Of a stretch of DNA of 64,000 bases, positions 15,565 through 24,560 are shown piece after piece. A program made the translations under genes and the position numbers. Below the pieces are notes generated by a model. It did no database searches. It saw only the letters and a program-made list of their open reading frames with translations, and had not been told where the DNA came from. The DNA is from Bacillus_AD sp047238185 (lineage in GTDB: Bacteria > Bacillota > Bacilli > Bacillales > DSM-1321): the NCBI RefSeq assembly GCF_047238185.1, contig NZ_JBDFMI010000001.1, forward strand, positions 1,488,001-1,552,000, given 5' to 3'. The stretch's first letter is position 1, and each line of letters opens with the position of its first letter.

Positions 15565-18471
15565 TTGGCAAAATTCTTAAAGGGTATGCTTGTGTGTATG
15601 TTAATGGTTGTTTGGCCGACGCTTGGGAATGGGCTTAATGTAAAAGCGGCAGGGAATTCCGAAAATCGCTTGGGGTTGCCGGTGGAGTTAGGAAAGCCTT
15701 TTGCCATTGAAGACGTACCTGCAAACCATCCTAATGACGATATGGGCATGCCAATCGGAACAAGGCAAACCATAGATGCTGCATATGGTGTCGAGGATGG
15801 AATGAATGTGATGTACACTACGGTGACTGGAAGCCCGTCAGCGGGGCAATCAGCTGCATTCAATGTAGTGGATCTTGACAATCAACGTTTGCTCGGTGTA
15901 TATCCGCTTACGGGTACAGCAAATGCATGGACACATGTGGTATCCGAAAAAGGGAAGGTCTATATTGGAGCGTCTACAAAGGTTTTTGTTTATGATCCAG
16001 TGACAAAGTCCGTAGAAGACCTTGGTATGCCTATAGGAGGGACGGGGGCCATCTACTCGATGGTTAGTGATGAAAGCGGGAATGTGTACGGGGGAATATA
16101 TTCTGCATCTAGTGGAGGCAGAGTCTTTAAGATTGATGCAGTAACAAATGAAATCACGGATGTTCTTGGAAAACCAGTCGATGATGGAACAGCCACTGGA
16201 GATGATGGCAAGAAAGAAGATTATATCCGCTCATTGGCTTATTACAAGGGACACCTATATGCAGGGACAGGCTCCAGCAACGGAAGAGTATGGGACATAA
16301 ATCTGGAAACGAAAGAACATACTGCTTTGGATTTGCCAGGGGATGCCGCTGACCCTATTTATGCAGGGAAATACAATAGCATGGGCTTTGTATATGGAAT
16401 GACGGTGGTCGACCACTATTTATTTGCCTTCTTTAATGGCCCTTTTGCGATGCTGGTGTATGACTTGGATAAAAAGGAATGGAGGGAGGGCGGCATTACC
16501 AATGTGAGGGGCTTGCTGGCGGTCACACCTTCATACGACGGTAAAGTGTATACGAGTAAAAAAGATGGATACATGTGGAGGATTGACGTTGAAACCCTTG
16601 AAGAAGAAAAAGCCTATGCATTCGATGGAAGTGCGAGAAGCTCCGCTTGGATGAATATCCAAAATCAGCCGGAATTTCCAGGTACTTCGATGGTGACTGT
16701 CTCATTCGATGGCAAAGCAGTGCTTTATAATCCAGTAACAGGCAAAAGGGAAGCGATGGAACCATTGGTTGAAAAGCAGGCAAATAATATACAGGCTCTT
16801 GAAGCGGCTCCGAATAATGAATTGTTTATGAGTTCTTATATGGGCAGCCTTGGAGCCCATTATGATCCGTCTGCTGAAAAATTCACGACATTCAGCCTGG
16901 GGCAAGCTGAGGGAATCGGCTTTCTTGATCAAAAGGCCTATTTTGGAGTATATCCGAAAGCTAATATAAGAGCATTGAATTTAGAAGCGCCGATAACGGA
17001 AAACTCAACTACCAGTTCGCTTTTTAATATGGGTGAATCACAGGACCGCCCTTTCGTTTTAACTGGGGCAGAGGGCAAGCTTTTGGTCGGGACCATTCCG
17101 GAATATTCCCAGCTAGGCGGAGCCATAGCGGTTTATGACCCTAAACTCCCTGGTGAAGTGGATGTCACAAGAAATGTTGTACAAGATCAGAGCATTACCG
17201 GGCTCATCTATCATAATGGGCTAATTTACGGGTCCACGTCCATTCATGGCGGTTTGGGCGGAGCACCTTCTGCACAAAGAGCAAAGCTATTTGTATGGGA
17301 TATGGAAACAAAGCAAGTATTGTACGAGTGGGAACCGGATCTGCCTGGGACAAAAGGAGAGATGATCAGTGGATTGACTTTGGGGAAGGATGGGCTCATG
17401 TATGCAGCAATGGATGGATACGTATTTGCCTTTAATCCTGAGACCAGGGAATTGGTGAAAAGCGTAAATGCCTATCCAGATGTGAAAAGCTATGGGATGT
17501 GGCGGCCGGTTCATCAGCGCTGGAGCGATGACGGACTCCTATATTCGGATGTAGCAGGAAAACTGACAGTCATCAATACCGAAAGCATGCAAAGCAAAAA
17601 ACTGCTCGACAATATTGCACTCTTTACAATTGGCGATAAAGAAAGGATTTATACAGCCCTTGGACCGACTATTTCACGTTATGAAGCAGTGAAACCTGAC
17701 GGACTGTCAATCGATTTGCCTGATACTTTGGAGATCGGTCATGCTGTGCCTTTGGCCGTTAAAGGCACTATATTTGACTGGCAAGTGGATGTAGGCAGTT
17801 CAGCTACTATTGAAGTTTCCGACACAAGCGTGGCAAAATGGGAAAACGGTATGCTTCACGGCCTTAAAGAGGGCATAGCGGAAGTAACTGCTACTTATAG
17901 AGGAGTAACTGCTTCAGCCCTAATAACGGTTGCTGAAAAGGAAGCTGGGATACAGGTGAAGAATGGGGATTTTGAACAACCAATGATTGACGGGGCCATT
18001 CCTGGATGGTCAAGCTATCGTTTTCAGGATGAAAAATCGTTGGTCAGCATTACTGGAAACCAAGTGCATTCAGGGCTTAACTCTCTAGAAATAACAGACA
18101 GCAGCGATCATGCCAAAGACTTCACAGCCGTAAAATCGGATTTGATTGATATAAGCCCCAATACGCTATATAACACAAAAGTGCACATATATCTCGACAA
18201 TCCACCGGAAAATAACCATCCTGGAAAGCCATATACAATCAGTGATGCAAAAGTAATGATTCAGTATTATGATCGGAACGGTAAAGAATTGATGGATGGG
18301 AAAAAGGCAGAAAAAACAATCCGGGATCCTCAGCACAGCTGGTATCCGATTGACATGGACAGCACTTCGCCGGCACAGGCTCATTATATGGCGATCATCT
18401 TGGCTGCGGGAGAGAAAAAATTAGCGACTGTCCATTTTGATGATGTAACTGTAACACCAGCCATCGAATAA
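15565..18471 (+). CDS. large secreted beta-propeller protein with Big_2-like and carbohydrate-binding-like domains
   Basis: About 968 residues. An N-terminal signal peptide (KFLKGMLVCMLMVVWPTLG..VKAA) directs export. A long series of about 45-residue units follows, with recurring patterns of the type VY-G--YS-SGG-VF-ID that fit a PQQ/kelch-like beta-propeller (to about residue 700). Next comes a bacterial Ig-like (Big_2) stretch (IEVSDTSVAKWENGMLHGLK..EVTATY). It ends with a galactose-binding/CBM4_9-like domain (NGDFEQPMIDGAIPGWSSY onward). I prefer the TTG at 15565, eight bases after AAAGGGG; two ATGs upstream are possible. It ends at its own terminator just ahead of the sugar-acid operon, suggesting a polysaccharide-related role, but no catalytic motif is recognisable. 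Confidence 0.75.
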   Translation: MAKFLKGMLVCMLMVVWPTLGNGLNVKAAGNSENRLGLPVELGKPFAIEDVPANHPNDDMGMPIGTRQTIDAAYGVEDGMNVMYTTVTGSPSAGQSAAFNVVDLDNQRLLGVYPLTGTANAWTHVVSEKGKVYIGASTKVFVYDPVTKSVEDLGMPIGGTGAIYSMVSDESGNVYGGIYSASSGGRVFKIDAVTNEITDVLGKPVDDGTATGDDGKKEDYIRSLAYYKGHLYAGTGSSNGRVWDINLETKEHTALDLPGDAADPIYAGKYNSMGFVYGMTVVDHYLFAFFNGPFAMLVYDLDKKEWREGGITNVRGLLAVTPSYDGKVYTSKKDGYMWRIDVETLEEEKAYAFDGSARSSAWMNIQNQPEFPGTSMVTVSFDGKAVLYNPVTGKREAMEPLVEKQANNIQALEAAPNNELFMSSYMGSLGAHYDPSAEKFTTFSLGQAEGIGFLDQKAYFGVYPKANIRALNLEAPITENSTTSSLFNMGESQDRPFVLTGAEGKLLVGTIPEYSQLGGAIAVYDPKLPGEVDVTRNVVQDQSITGLIYHNGLIYGSTSIHGGLGGAPSAQRAKLFVWDMETKQVLYEWEPDLPGTKGEMISGLTLGKDGLMYAAMDGYVFAFNPETRELVKSVNAYPDVKSYGMWRPVHQRWSDDGLLYSDVAGKLTVINTESMQSKKLLDNIALFTIGDKERIYTALGPTISRYEAVKPDGLSIDLPDTLEIGHAVPLAVKGTIFDWQVDVGSSATIEVSDTSVAKWENGMLHGLKEGIAEVTATYRGVTASALITVAEKEAGIQVKNGDFEQPMIDGAIPGWSSYRFQDEKSLVSITGNQVHSGLNSLEITDSSDHAKDFTAVKSDLIDISPNTLYNTKVHIYLDNPPENNHPGKPYTISDAKVMIQYYDRNGKELMDGKKAEKTIRDPQHSWYPIDMDSTSPAQAHYMAIILAAGEKKLATVHFDDVTVTPAIE

Positions 18472-18478
18472 TTGCGAA

Positions 18479-18510
18479 GGACCTCCTGAACGATTGCGGG
18501 AGGTTCTTTA
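18479..18510 (+). terminator. terminator of the beta-propeller gene
   Basis: GACCTCC pairs with GGGAGGTTC around an 11-base loop, followed by TTTA. Confidence 0.65.
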
Positions 18511-18654
18511 TCTGTTTAAGGCAACGTGATCCCAATTGATCGTGTGCATAGAAAACCGGTTAGCTAGTGAAAAAGGCATTGTTTGATGATCGAAACCCCT
18601 TCTTTTTTCCTGTTTTTGAAAATAACTATTGAAATGTATAAAATTTTCAGATAC

Positions 18655-18679
18655 TATAATTACTAAATCGATTTATGAA
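18655..18679 (+). promoter_or_regulatory. -10 element overlapped by LacI-type operator 1
   Basis: TATAAT at 18655-18660 runs directly into the imperfect palindrome TTACTAAATC/GATTTATGAA (18660-18679), which shares the TTACTAAA half-site with the perfect operator 22 bases downstream. Binding here would block transcription start. No ideal -35 is seen; TTGAAA at 18629 would need a 20-base spacer. Confidence 0.6.
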
Positions 18680-18700
18680 AGCGATTTATTTTTTATCAAG

Positions 18701-18722
18701 TTTACTAAACCGGTTTAGTAAA
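18701..18722 (+). promoter_or_regulatory. LacI-type operator 2, perfect palindrome
   Basis: The half-site TTTACTAAACC is followed immediately by its exact reverse complement, a 22-base perfect palindrome with the central CCGG typical of LacI-family operators. It ends 12 bases before the regulator start codon, so the regulator very probably represses its own operon from it. Confidence 0.8.
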
Positions 18723-18734
18723 AGGAGAACTTAT

Positions 18735-19739
18735 ATGAAAAAAATCACCATGATGGACGTTGCCGCCCGGGCAGGCGTTTCAAAAAGTACTGTATCACAA
18801 TATTTAAATAAACGTTTCGAGTATATGAGCAAAGATACGAAAAAAAAGGTGGAAGAAGCGATAGCTGAATTAGGCTATGTGCCGAATTATATCGCTAAAA
18901 GCTTGAAACAGAAATCAACTTCGACTATTGGAGTCATAGTAGCCAATATTCTTCATTCATTTTCAACGAAAGTCATCAGAGCAATAGAAGATGTCTGCAA
19001 TAAGAATAATATCCATGTGATTGTATGTAACGCCGATGACCAGCCAGAAAAAGAAAAACGATATATAGAGATGTTGATGGCAAAGCAAGTGGATGGCCTG
19101 ATTGTTTTTCCTACAGGAAGCAATCAGGATCAATACAAGTCATTGGTGGAGGCCAGCTTTCCGATTGTATTCATGGATAGAAAAGTGGAGGATCTTGACA
19201 TCTGCACAGTGCTGTTGGACAACGAAAAGGCCATTAAGCTGGCAGTTCAGGCCTTGCACCAAAAAGGTTACGACCGGATTGCCATGGTCACTACACCAAT
19301 CCTGCAAAACATTACTCCACGTGTGGAGCGGATCGAAGGGTTCAGAGACAGCCTCGATGAGTTGGGTCTGCCGGTAAACGAGAAGTACATAAAGTCAATG
19401 GAGCTCATTGATATCCAAGAAGGCCTCCAGGAACTTTTTGGCTCTAATGAACCACCGGATGCCCTCATTGCTGGAAATGATTTAGTCTTAATGGAAATAC
19501 TTCGATTTTTGAAAAAATATTCCATTTCTGTTCCGGATGAAGTAGCGCTAATTGGAATAGACGATGTTGAATATGCTGAAATATGGTCTCCTTCCATAAC
19601 AACTGTCGCACAGCCTGCCAAAGAAATGGGGAGATTTGCAGCTGAGGAACTATTGAAGCAAATCAGAAAAGAGGGGCTTGAAGACAGCCAGCTCCTGAAT
19701 CGCTTTGAACCACAGATAGTCATCAGAGAGTCGTGCTGA
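18735..19739 (+). CDS. kdgR: LacI-family transcriptional regulator (KdgR-like)
   Basis: A 334-residue repressor-type protein. The N-terminal helix-turn-helix KKITMMDVAARAGVSKSTVSQYLN is typical of LacI regulators, with the hinge region ending KSLKQKSTSTIGVIVANI. A periplasmic-binding-protein-like effector domain follows (IPDALIAGND, DDVEYAEIWSPSITTVAQP-type motifs). I choose the ATG at 18735, six bases after AAAGGAG; the frame upstream runs through the two operators. It heads an operon with kdgK and kdgA, as kdgR does in Bacillus subtilis. The likely inducer is KDG or KDPG, or the imported acid; this is inferred from context. Confidence 0.85.
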   Translation: MKKITMMDVAARAGVSKSTVSQYLNKRFEYMSKDTKKKVEEAIAELGYVPNYIAKSLKQKSTSTIGVIVANILHSFSTKVIRAIEDVCNKNNIHVIVCNADDQPEKEKRYIEMLMAKQVDGLIVFPTGSNQDQYKSLVEASFPIVFMDRKVEDLDICTVLLDNEKAIKLAVQALHQKGYDRIAMVTTPILQNITPRVERIEGFRDSLDELGLPVNEKYIKSMELIDIQEGLQELFGSNEPPDALIAGNDLVLMEILRFLKKYSISVPDEVALIGIDDVEYAEIWSPSITTVAQPAKEMGRFAAEELLKQIRKEGLEDSQLLNRFEPQIVIRESC

Positions 19740-19769
19740 TGAGAAACAATTAAAAGGGATGATGGTGGA

Positions 19770-20720
19770 ATGCTAGATGTAATAACGATCGGGGATGCAA
19801 TGATTACGTTTAATCCGGTCTCAAAGGGGCCGCTTAGGTTTGTGCCGGCTTTTGAAAGGAAAGTGGGAGGTGCAGAAATCAACGTCGCAGTCGGTTGTTC
19901 GAGGCTGGGCCTAAAAGCAGGCTGGATCAGCTGTCTTGGAAATGATGAGTTCGGCCGCCATATTCTTCACTTTGCTAGGGGAGAAAATATTGATACCCAG
20001 TATGTCAAGCTGATAGATGAATATCCGACCTCCTTGAATTTTAAGGAAATAAGAGAAGGAGGCGCCTGTCGTACATTTTATTACAGGCATCAGTCTCCAA
20101 TTAAGGCGATGTCTGAAGAAATCCTGGAAGAGTCCTATTTTAAAGAAGCAAAGTTGCTTCATCTTTCAGGTGTTTTCATGGGGATAGATGAGAATAGCAG
20201 AAAAATAGTCCGAAGAGCGATTGCGCTGGCCAAAAAGAATGGATTAATCATATCCTTCGACCCGAATATCCGGTTGAAATTATGGACTGCGGAAGAGGCT
20301 TCTAAGGCTATTAAAGAAATATTGAGCGATGTGGATATTTTATTGACCGGTGAGGAGGAAGCTGAGATCCTGTTTGGAACCTCTGTTCCTGAAGAAATCA
20401 TCTCTTACTGCGAATCATTCGGGATTTCCAATATAGCCATCAAACAAGGAGATAAAGGAGCGATCGGCTTTAAGGACGGCGAATGGATCCGGATTGAACC
20501 GGTCATTCCATCTGCGGTAGTTGATACAGTTGGGGCCGGCGATGGTTTCAATTGTGGTTATATTTATGGAATATTGCAGGGATGGACACAGGAAAGAACG
20601 ATGGAACTGGCCAATCGGATTGGATCCATGGCCGTTAGTGTGTCAGGCGATAATGAAGGCCTGCCATTAATAGAAGAAGTGATGGCTGAGATGGATCAAA
20701 TAAAAAGGATCGAAAGATAG
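19770..20720 (+). CDS. kdgK: 2-dehydro-3-deoxygluconate kinase
   Basis: A 316-residue PfkB-family sugar kinase that phosphorylates KDG to KDPG with ATP in the cytosol. The first signature (KVGGAEINVAVGCSRLG, about residues 30-46) and the second signature DTVGAGDGFNCGY with the catalytic base Asp258 are both present. It lies 30 bases after the regulator and 28 before the aldolase gene, whose substrate it makes. PfkB kinases are promiscuous at sequence level, but the pairing with a KDPG aldolase makes the assignment strong. Confidence 0.88.
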   Translation: MLDVITIGDAMITFNPVSKGPLRFVPAFERKVGGAEINVAVGCSRLGLKAGWISCLGNDEFGRHILHFARGENIDTQYVKLIDEYPTSLNFKEIREGGACRTFYYRHQSPIKAMSEEILEESYFKEAKLLHLSGVFMGIDENSRKIVRRAIALAKKNGLIISFDPNIRLKLWTAEEASKAIKEILSDVDILLTGEEEAEILFGTSVPEEIISYCESFGISNIAIKQGDKGAIGFKDGEWIRIEPVIPSAVVDTVGAGDGFNCGYIYGILQGWTQERTMELANRIGSMAVSVSGDNEGLPLIEEVMAEMDQIKRIER

Positions 20721-20748
20721 TAAAACACTCTATGAAGGAGGAAGCTAG

Positions 20749-21387
20749 ATGTCACTTTTGGAAAAAGCTAATGTGGTTGCGGTACTGCGGAATATTGACC
20801 AGCATTTTTTGGAATGTGTGGAAGTCATGGTTGAATCAGGGATACATGTTCTTGAAATTACAATGGATAACATTGACGGCCTTCATTGGATTACTGCAAC
20901 AAAAGAGCATTTCGGAGATGCTGTTTGCGTGGGGGCTGGAACGGTTTTGCAAGTGGAGCAGGTGGATCAATGCAAAAAAGCAGGAGCAGAATTCATAGTT
21001 TCCCCGCATTTTGATGAAGGAATAGTAGAGAGAACAAAACAAGAAGGATTAGTCAGTATACCAGGCGCCTTTACGCCGACAGAAATAATGCGCGCACTTC
21101 GGGCAAAGGCCGATTTTGTGAAGGTATTCCCGGCAACGACGCTTGGATTGCCGTTTTTCAACAATCTTGTCGGTCCATACAAGGAACTTCCGTTGATTGC
21201 AACAGGAGGAATCACCCATCAAAATGCATCTGATTATCTGAAATCCGGCATCCGGGCAGTTGGGATTGGTTCATGGATCATGTTGCAGCCGAATGAGAAT
21301 ATGGGGGACTATCGCAAGCGGATTGCCGCATTTGGCCAGAAAATGAAAGGAGTGAATAATGATGCAGACTCCATACATAGTCATTGA
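20749..21387 (+). CDS. kdgA: bifunctional KDPG / 4-hydroxy-2-oxoglutarate aldolase
   Basis: A 212-residue class I aldolase (TIM barrel, trimeric family) that splits KDPG into pyruvate and glyceraldehyde 3-phosphate. The Schiff-base lysine is K125 in DFVKVFPATTLG; the catalytic glutamate lies in VLEITMD, and GAGTVL and ATGGIT phosphate-binding segments are present. The RBS is GAAGGAGGAAG. Its 3' end overlaps the next gene by 29 bases, indicating tight coupling with the PLP enzyme that probably forms KDG. Confidence 0.92.
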   Translation: MSLLEKANVVAVLRNIDQHFLECVEVMVESGIHVLEITMDNIDGLHWITATKEHFGDAVCVGAGTVLQVEQVDQCKKAGAEFIVSPHFDEGIVERTKQEGLVSIPGAFTPTEIMRALRAKADFVKVFPATTLGLPFFNNLVGPYKELPLIATGGITHQNASDYLKSGIRAVGIGSWIMLQPNENMGDYRKRIAAFGQKMKGVNNDADSIHSH

Positions 21388-22453
21388 TGAGCAACAAGTA
21401 AAAAACAATATTCTTGATATGGCTCAATATGCAAAAGAGAATAAAATTAGGCTCCGTCCACATTGCAAGACACATAAAATGCCACATTTCGCCCGCATGC
21501 AAATGGAGTCGGGAGCAAGCGGCATTACGGTAGCAAAGCCATCCGAAGCGGCCGTGATGGCAGAGCAGGGAATCCAGGATATTTTTATCGCTTACCCAAT
21601 CGTAACGAGGGATAAGGCTGAAATGGTAAAGAAACTGAATCGGTCGATAAAGCATCTGATCGTCTCTATAGACAGTATCCAGTCTGCCGCTCTATTGGAT
21701 GGCTTTTGCGAAGGAGAAGAAAAAAGATTGCAAGTCCGTATAGAAGTAGAGACAGGCTTAAACAGAACGGGCGCTTCTATTTCTGATGTGGCGGATATTG
21801 CTGACTTTATTCTTGCCCACACAAAGCATTTAGAATTAGAAGGGATTTATACCTTTAAAGGAGCTGTACTCGGTGGCATATCTACATTAGATATTAAACA
21901 GGCAGGTATTGAGGAAGGTACCGTGATGCTGGAATTGGGCAAAGTGTTGAAGGGGAAAGGGATCGATCTTCAAACTATAAGCATCGGTTCGACCCCGACA
22001 GCCAAAACGGTCCTAACAGAAGGGGATCATTCAGAAATACGGCCGGGAACATATATTTTCTATGATGCCATGCAAGCCAAACTCGGGGTATGCAGGTTAG
22101 AGCAATGTGCAGCTGTTGTAGTGGCTACTGTGGTCGGGAAATATGACGGACATTTGGTTATCGATGGAGGCAGTAAAACATTCGCCACCGATGTCCAGCC
22201 TCAACAACACCCATTGGATTTAGAAGGATTCGGAATCGTGATCGGACATCCTGAATGTATTTTCTCACGTATGAATGAAGAACACGGAGTTATTGAATTT
22301 ACAGGAGAAACAAATTTGGGAGTGGGCGATGAGCTGCATATCATACCTAATCACATATGCAGCACAATTAATCTCCATAACCATGTATATATTAAAAAAG
22401 AAAATGGAAAATACGACAAAATGGATGTAGCAGCACGGGGCCAACTATATTAA
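21359..22453 (+). CDS. D-threonine aldolase / D-serine dehydratase-fold PLP enzyme, candidate D-glucosaminate dehydratase
   Basis: A 364-residue fold-type III PLP enzyme (alanine-racemase-like barrel plus C-terminal metal-binding domain). The PLP lysine is K37 in RPHCKTHKMPH, the hallmark of D-threonine aldolase, D-serine dehydratase and 3-hydroxyaspartate dehydratase relatives. The C-terminal metal site is suggested by HPLD..EEHGV and NHICSTINLHNHVYI. Position between kdgA and a RidA gene argues for a deaminating dehydratase producing KDG rather than an aldolase; D-glucosaminate is the amino acid that would give KDG directly. Its start lies inside kdgA and its stop overlaps the start region of the next gene. 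The specificity is an inference. Confidence 0.8.
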   Translation: MMQTPYIVIDEQQVKNNILDMAQYAKENKIRLRPHCKTHKMPHFARMQMESGASGITVAKPSEAAVMAEQGIQDIFIAYPIVTRDKAEMVKKLNRSIKHLIVSIDSIQSAALLDGFCEGEEKRLQVRIEVETGLNRTGASISDVADIADFILAHTKHLELEGIYTFKGAVLGGISTLDIKQAGIEEGTVMLELGKVLKGKGIDLQTISIGSTPTAKTVLTEGDHSEIRPGTYIFYDAMQAKLGVCRLEQCAAVVVATVVGKYDGHLVIDGGSKTFATDVQPQQHPLDLEGFGIVIGHPECIFSRMNEEHGVIEFTGETNLGVGDELHIIPNHICSTINLHNHVYIKKENGKYDKMDVAARGQLY

Positions 22454-22473
22454 TGAACGGGAGAGATGAAACA

Positions 22474-22935
22474 ATGGCAGTAATAGAGAGTAAATTAGAG
22501 CAAATGGGCATCCATTTGCCTGTACCGGGAAAACCGAAGTTTGTTTATGTATCAGCAAAAAGAACAGGAAATCTAGTCTACACATCTGGTCAGGATTGCC
22601 GTGTCAATGGCGAATTAATTTTAGAGGGCAAGCTCGGCAGCGATTTGACGATCGAGCAAGGAAAAGAAGCCGCCAAGCAATGCATTATTAATTGTTTGGG
22701 TGTCATTAAGGCGGAAATCGGCGATTTGGATCGGATTAAACAAGTTGTCAAAATGCTCGCTTTTGTCAATTCCGCACCTGGCTTCGCAGATCAGCCATTT
22801 GTCATAAACGGCGCATCTGAATTGTTGGAGGAAGTGTTGGGAGAAAAGGGGAAACACGCCCGTTCTGCTATTGGTACAAGTGACTTGCCTTTCCATACAC
22901 CTGTTGAAATCGAACTGATCGTAGAAGTAGAATAG
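22474..22935 (+). CDS. RidA-family reactive imine deaminase
   Basis: A 153-residue protein of the RidA/YjgF family, which hydrolyses reactive enamine and imine intermediates released by PLP-dependent dehydratases. The segments FVYVSAKRTGNLVYTSGQ, and the later RSAIGTSDLPFHTPVEIELI, fit the family; the arginine that binds the carboxylate is present in the RSAIG strand. I choose the ATG at 22474 behind GGGAGAG; an ATG at 22453 overlapping the previous stop is also possible. Its place right after a PLP enzyme supports a dehydratase reaction there. Confidence 0.85.
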   Translation: MAVIESKLEQMGIHLPVPGKPKFVYVSAKRTGNLVYTSGQDCRVNGELILEGKLGSDLTIEQGKEAAKQCIINCLGVIKAEIGDLDRIKQVVKMLAFVNSAPGFADQPFVINGASELLEEVLGEKGKHARSAIGTSDLPFHTPVEIELIVEVE

Positions 22936-23154
22936 CAGTTGTTGAATGAAAGGATCATTATAGCCTTCAGCTTGACTAAAAATTGAAGCAGAAACACGAC
23001 CTAGTTTTAGAAAAACATAGTTGGACATCGTTGCGGTATATTAGGGGAAAGGATGGCCTTTGCTGCCCTTTCCTCTATTAATCTATGCACCTGAGTATGA
23101 TTACATCATAGTAAGAGAAATATTTTCTGAATATTTAGAAAAAGGGTGATGGGA

Positions 23155-24483
23155 ATGTCAGTTAGTTATTTGCTTATTCTGACTCTGCTTTCAATTGGAG
23201 TCATTATTGTAGGGGTCTCGGTGTTTAAATGGCACCCGTTTATTAGTTTGCTGGTTGCCAGTCTATTTTTGGGAATTTGCACGGGCTTGGATGTCAATAA
23301 ATTAATAGCTTCCTATGAAGCTGGCGTTGGTGATGTGCTAGGCAACTTAGCTGGTATTATTGGCCTGGGCACCATCCTTGGAAAAATGCTTTCTGATTCT
23401 GGTGGCGGTTACCAGATTGCTAATTCATTGACAAATAAATTCGGCGTTAAGAATATCCATTGGGCTATGCTTTTTTCAGGTTTTATCATTGGCATCCCTG
23501 TTTTCTTTGAAGTCGGTTTAGTTATTTTACTGCCTCTAGTTATCGCTATTTCAAAGGGTTCCGGGCGTTCTATATTATTTATAGGATTACCGGTGCTGGC
23601 AGGTTTATCAATTGTCCACGGGCTTGTTCCTCCCCATCCTGGTGCAATGATTGCCGTGACAGCGTACCATGCTGACACAGGAAAATTACTTTTGTATTCA
23701 TTGGTCATTGCATTGCCAACAGCCATGATCGCTGGCCCCATTTACGGAAAATGGATTGATAAGCGCTTGAAGCCTAAAGGGAAGCCGACTATATTCGTGG
23801 GAGAAACCGCTTATGAAAAGGTGCCTACCTTTGGTATTTCCTTATTCACAGTCATTCTTCCTGTCTTGATTATGATCTTGTCAGTGGCCAGCACTGCCCT
23901 TCCAATTGGGGATAAAATGGAGAGTCTATTATCCTTTTTGGGCAATCCCCTTATTGCATTGCTGATATCCGTTTTTGTTGCTTTTTTTACATTGGGATAC
24001 CATCAGGGGATGACAAAGGAAAAGATCAACCGATTGTCCGAAGAATGCCTCATGCCTTTAGCGACCATTCTTTTAATTATGGGAGCGGGCGGCGGATACA
24101 AACAAATATTGATCGATAGCGGAGTAGGGAGGGCAATTGCCGACCTTTCAGGGAATCTCCACTTATCTCCAATCGTTTTAGCCTTTTTTGTAGCCGCTTT
24201 CATTCGGGTGGCTACTGGATCTGCTACAGTAGCTTTGACAACTGCAGCAGGGATCGTTTCCCCTATTGTGGAGCAAATGACAGGCGTGAATAAAGAATTG
24301 CTCGTTATTGCAACTGGAGCCGGCTCTTTGATCTTCTCACATGTGAATGATTCGGGTTTTTGGATGGTCAAGGAATATTTTGGATTGACAGTCAAAGAAA
24401 CGTTTAAATCTTGGACAGTCATGGAGACACTGCTCTCTTTAATTGCTTTCGGCCTGGCGTTATTGTTTGATTTTATTATGTAA
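23155..24483 (+). CDS. GntP-family sugar-acid permease
   Basis: A 442-residue membrane protein with about 12-14 hydrophobic segments, of the gluconate:proton symporter (GntP) family. Typical motifs include KWHPFISLLVASLFLGI near the start, GLVPPHPGAM in the middle, and GAGGGYKQILIDSGVG and SHVNDSGFWMVKEYFGL near the end. It is the likely importer for the substrate of the kdgK-kdgA pathway. The gap of about 220 bases after the RidA gene contains no clear terminator, so it may belong to the same operon or have its own promoter. Start at the ATG at 23155, after AAAGGGTG. Confidence 0.9.
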   Translation: MSVSYLLILTLLSIGVIIVGVSVFKWHPFISLLVASLFLGICTGLDVNKLIASYEAGVGDVLGNLAGIIGLGTILGKMLSDSGGGYQIANSLTNKFGVKNIHWAMLFSGFIIGIPVFFEVGLVILLPLVIAISKGSGRSILFIGLPVLAGLSIVHGLVPPHPGAMIAVTAYHADTGKLLLYSLVIALPTAMIAGPIYGKWIDKRLKPKGKPTIFVGETAYEKVPTFGISLFTVILPVLIMILSVASTALPIGDKMESLLSFLGNPLIALLISVFVAFFTLGYHQGMTKEKINRLSEECLMPLATILLIMGAGGGYKQILIDSGVGRAIADLSGNLHLSPIVLAFFVAAFIRVATGSATVALTTAAGIVSPIVEQMTGVNKELLVIATGAGSLIFSHVNDSGFWMVKEYFGLTVKETFKSWTVMETLLSLIAFGLALLFDFIM

Positions 24484-24524
24484 TAGGCCCTGTGTTAAAC
24501 AATGGAGTAGCTTTTGGTTAAGAA

Positions 24525-24560
24525 TAAGGGACATATGAATTTCGATGTCCCTTACATTTT
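24525..24560 (+). terminator. terminator after the GntP gene
   Basis: TAAGGGACAT (24525-24534) and ATGTCCCTTA (24545-24554) form a 10-bp stem; the T-run after it is short. Confidence 0.6.
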
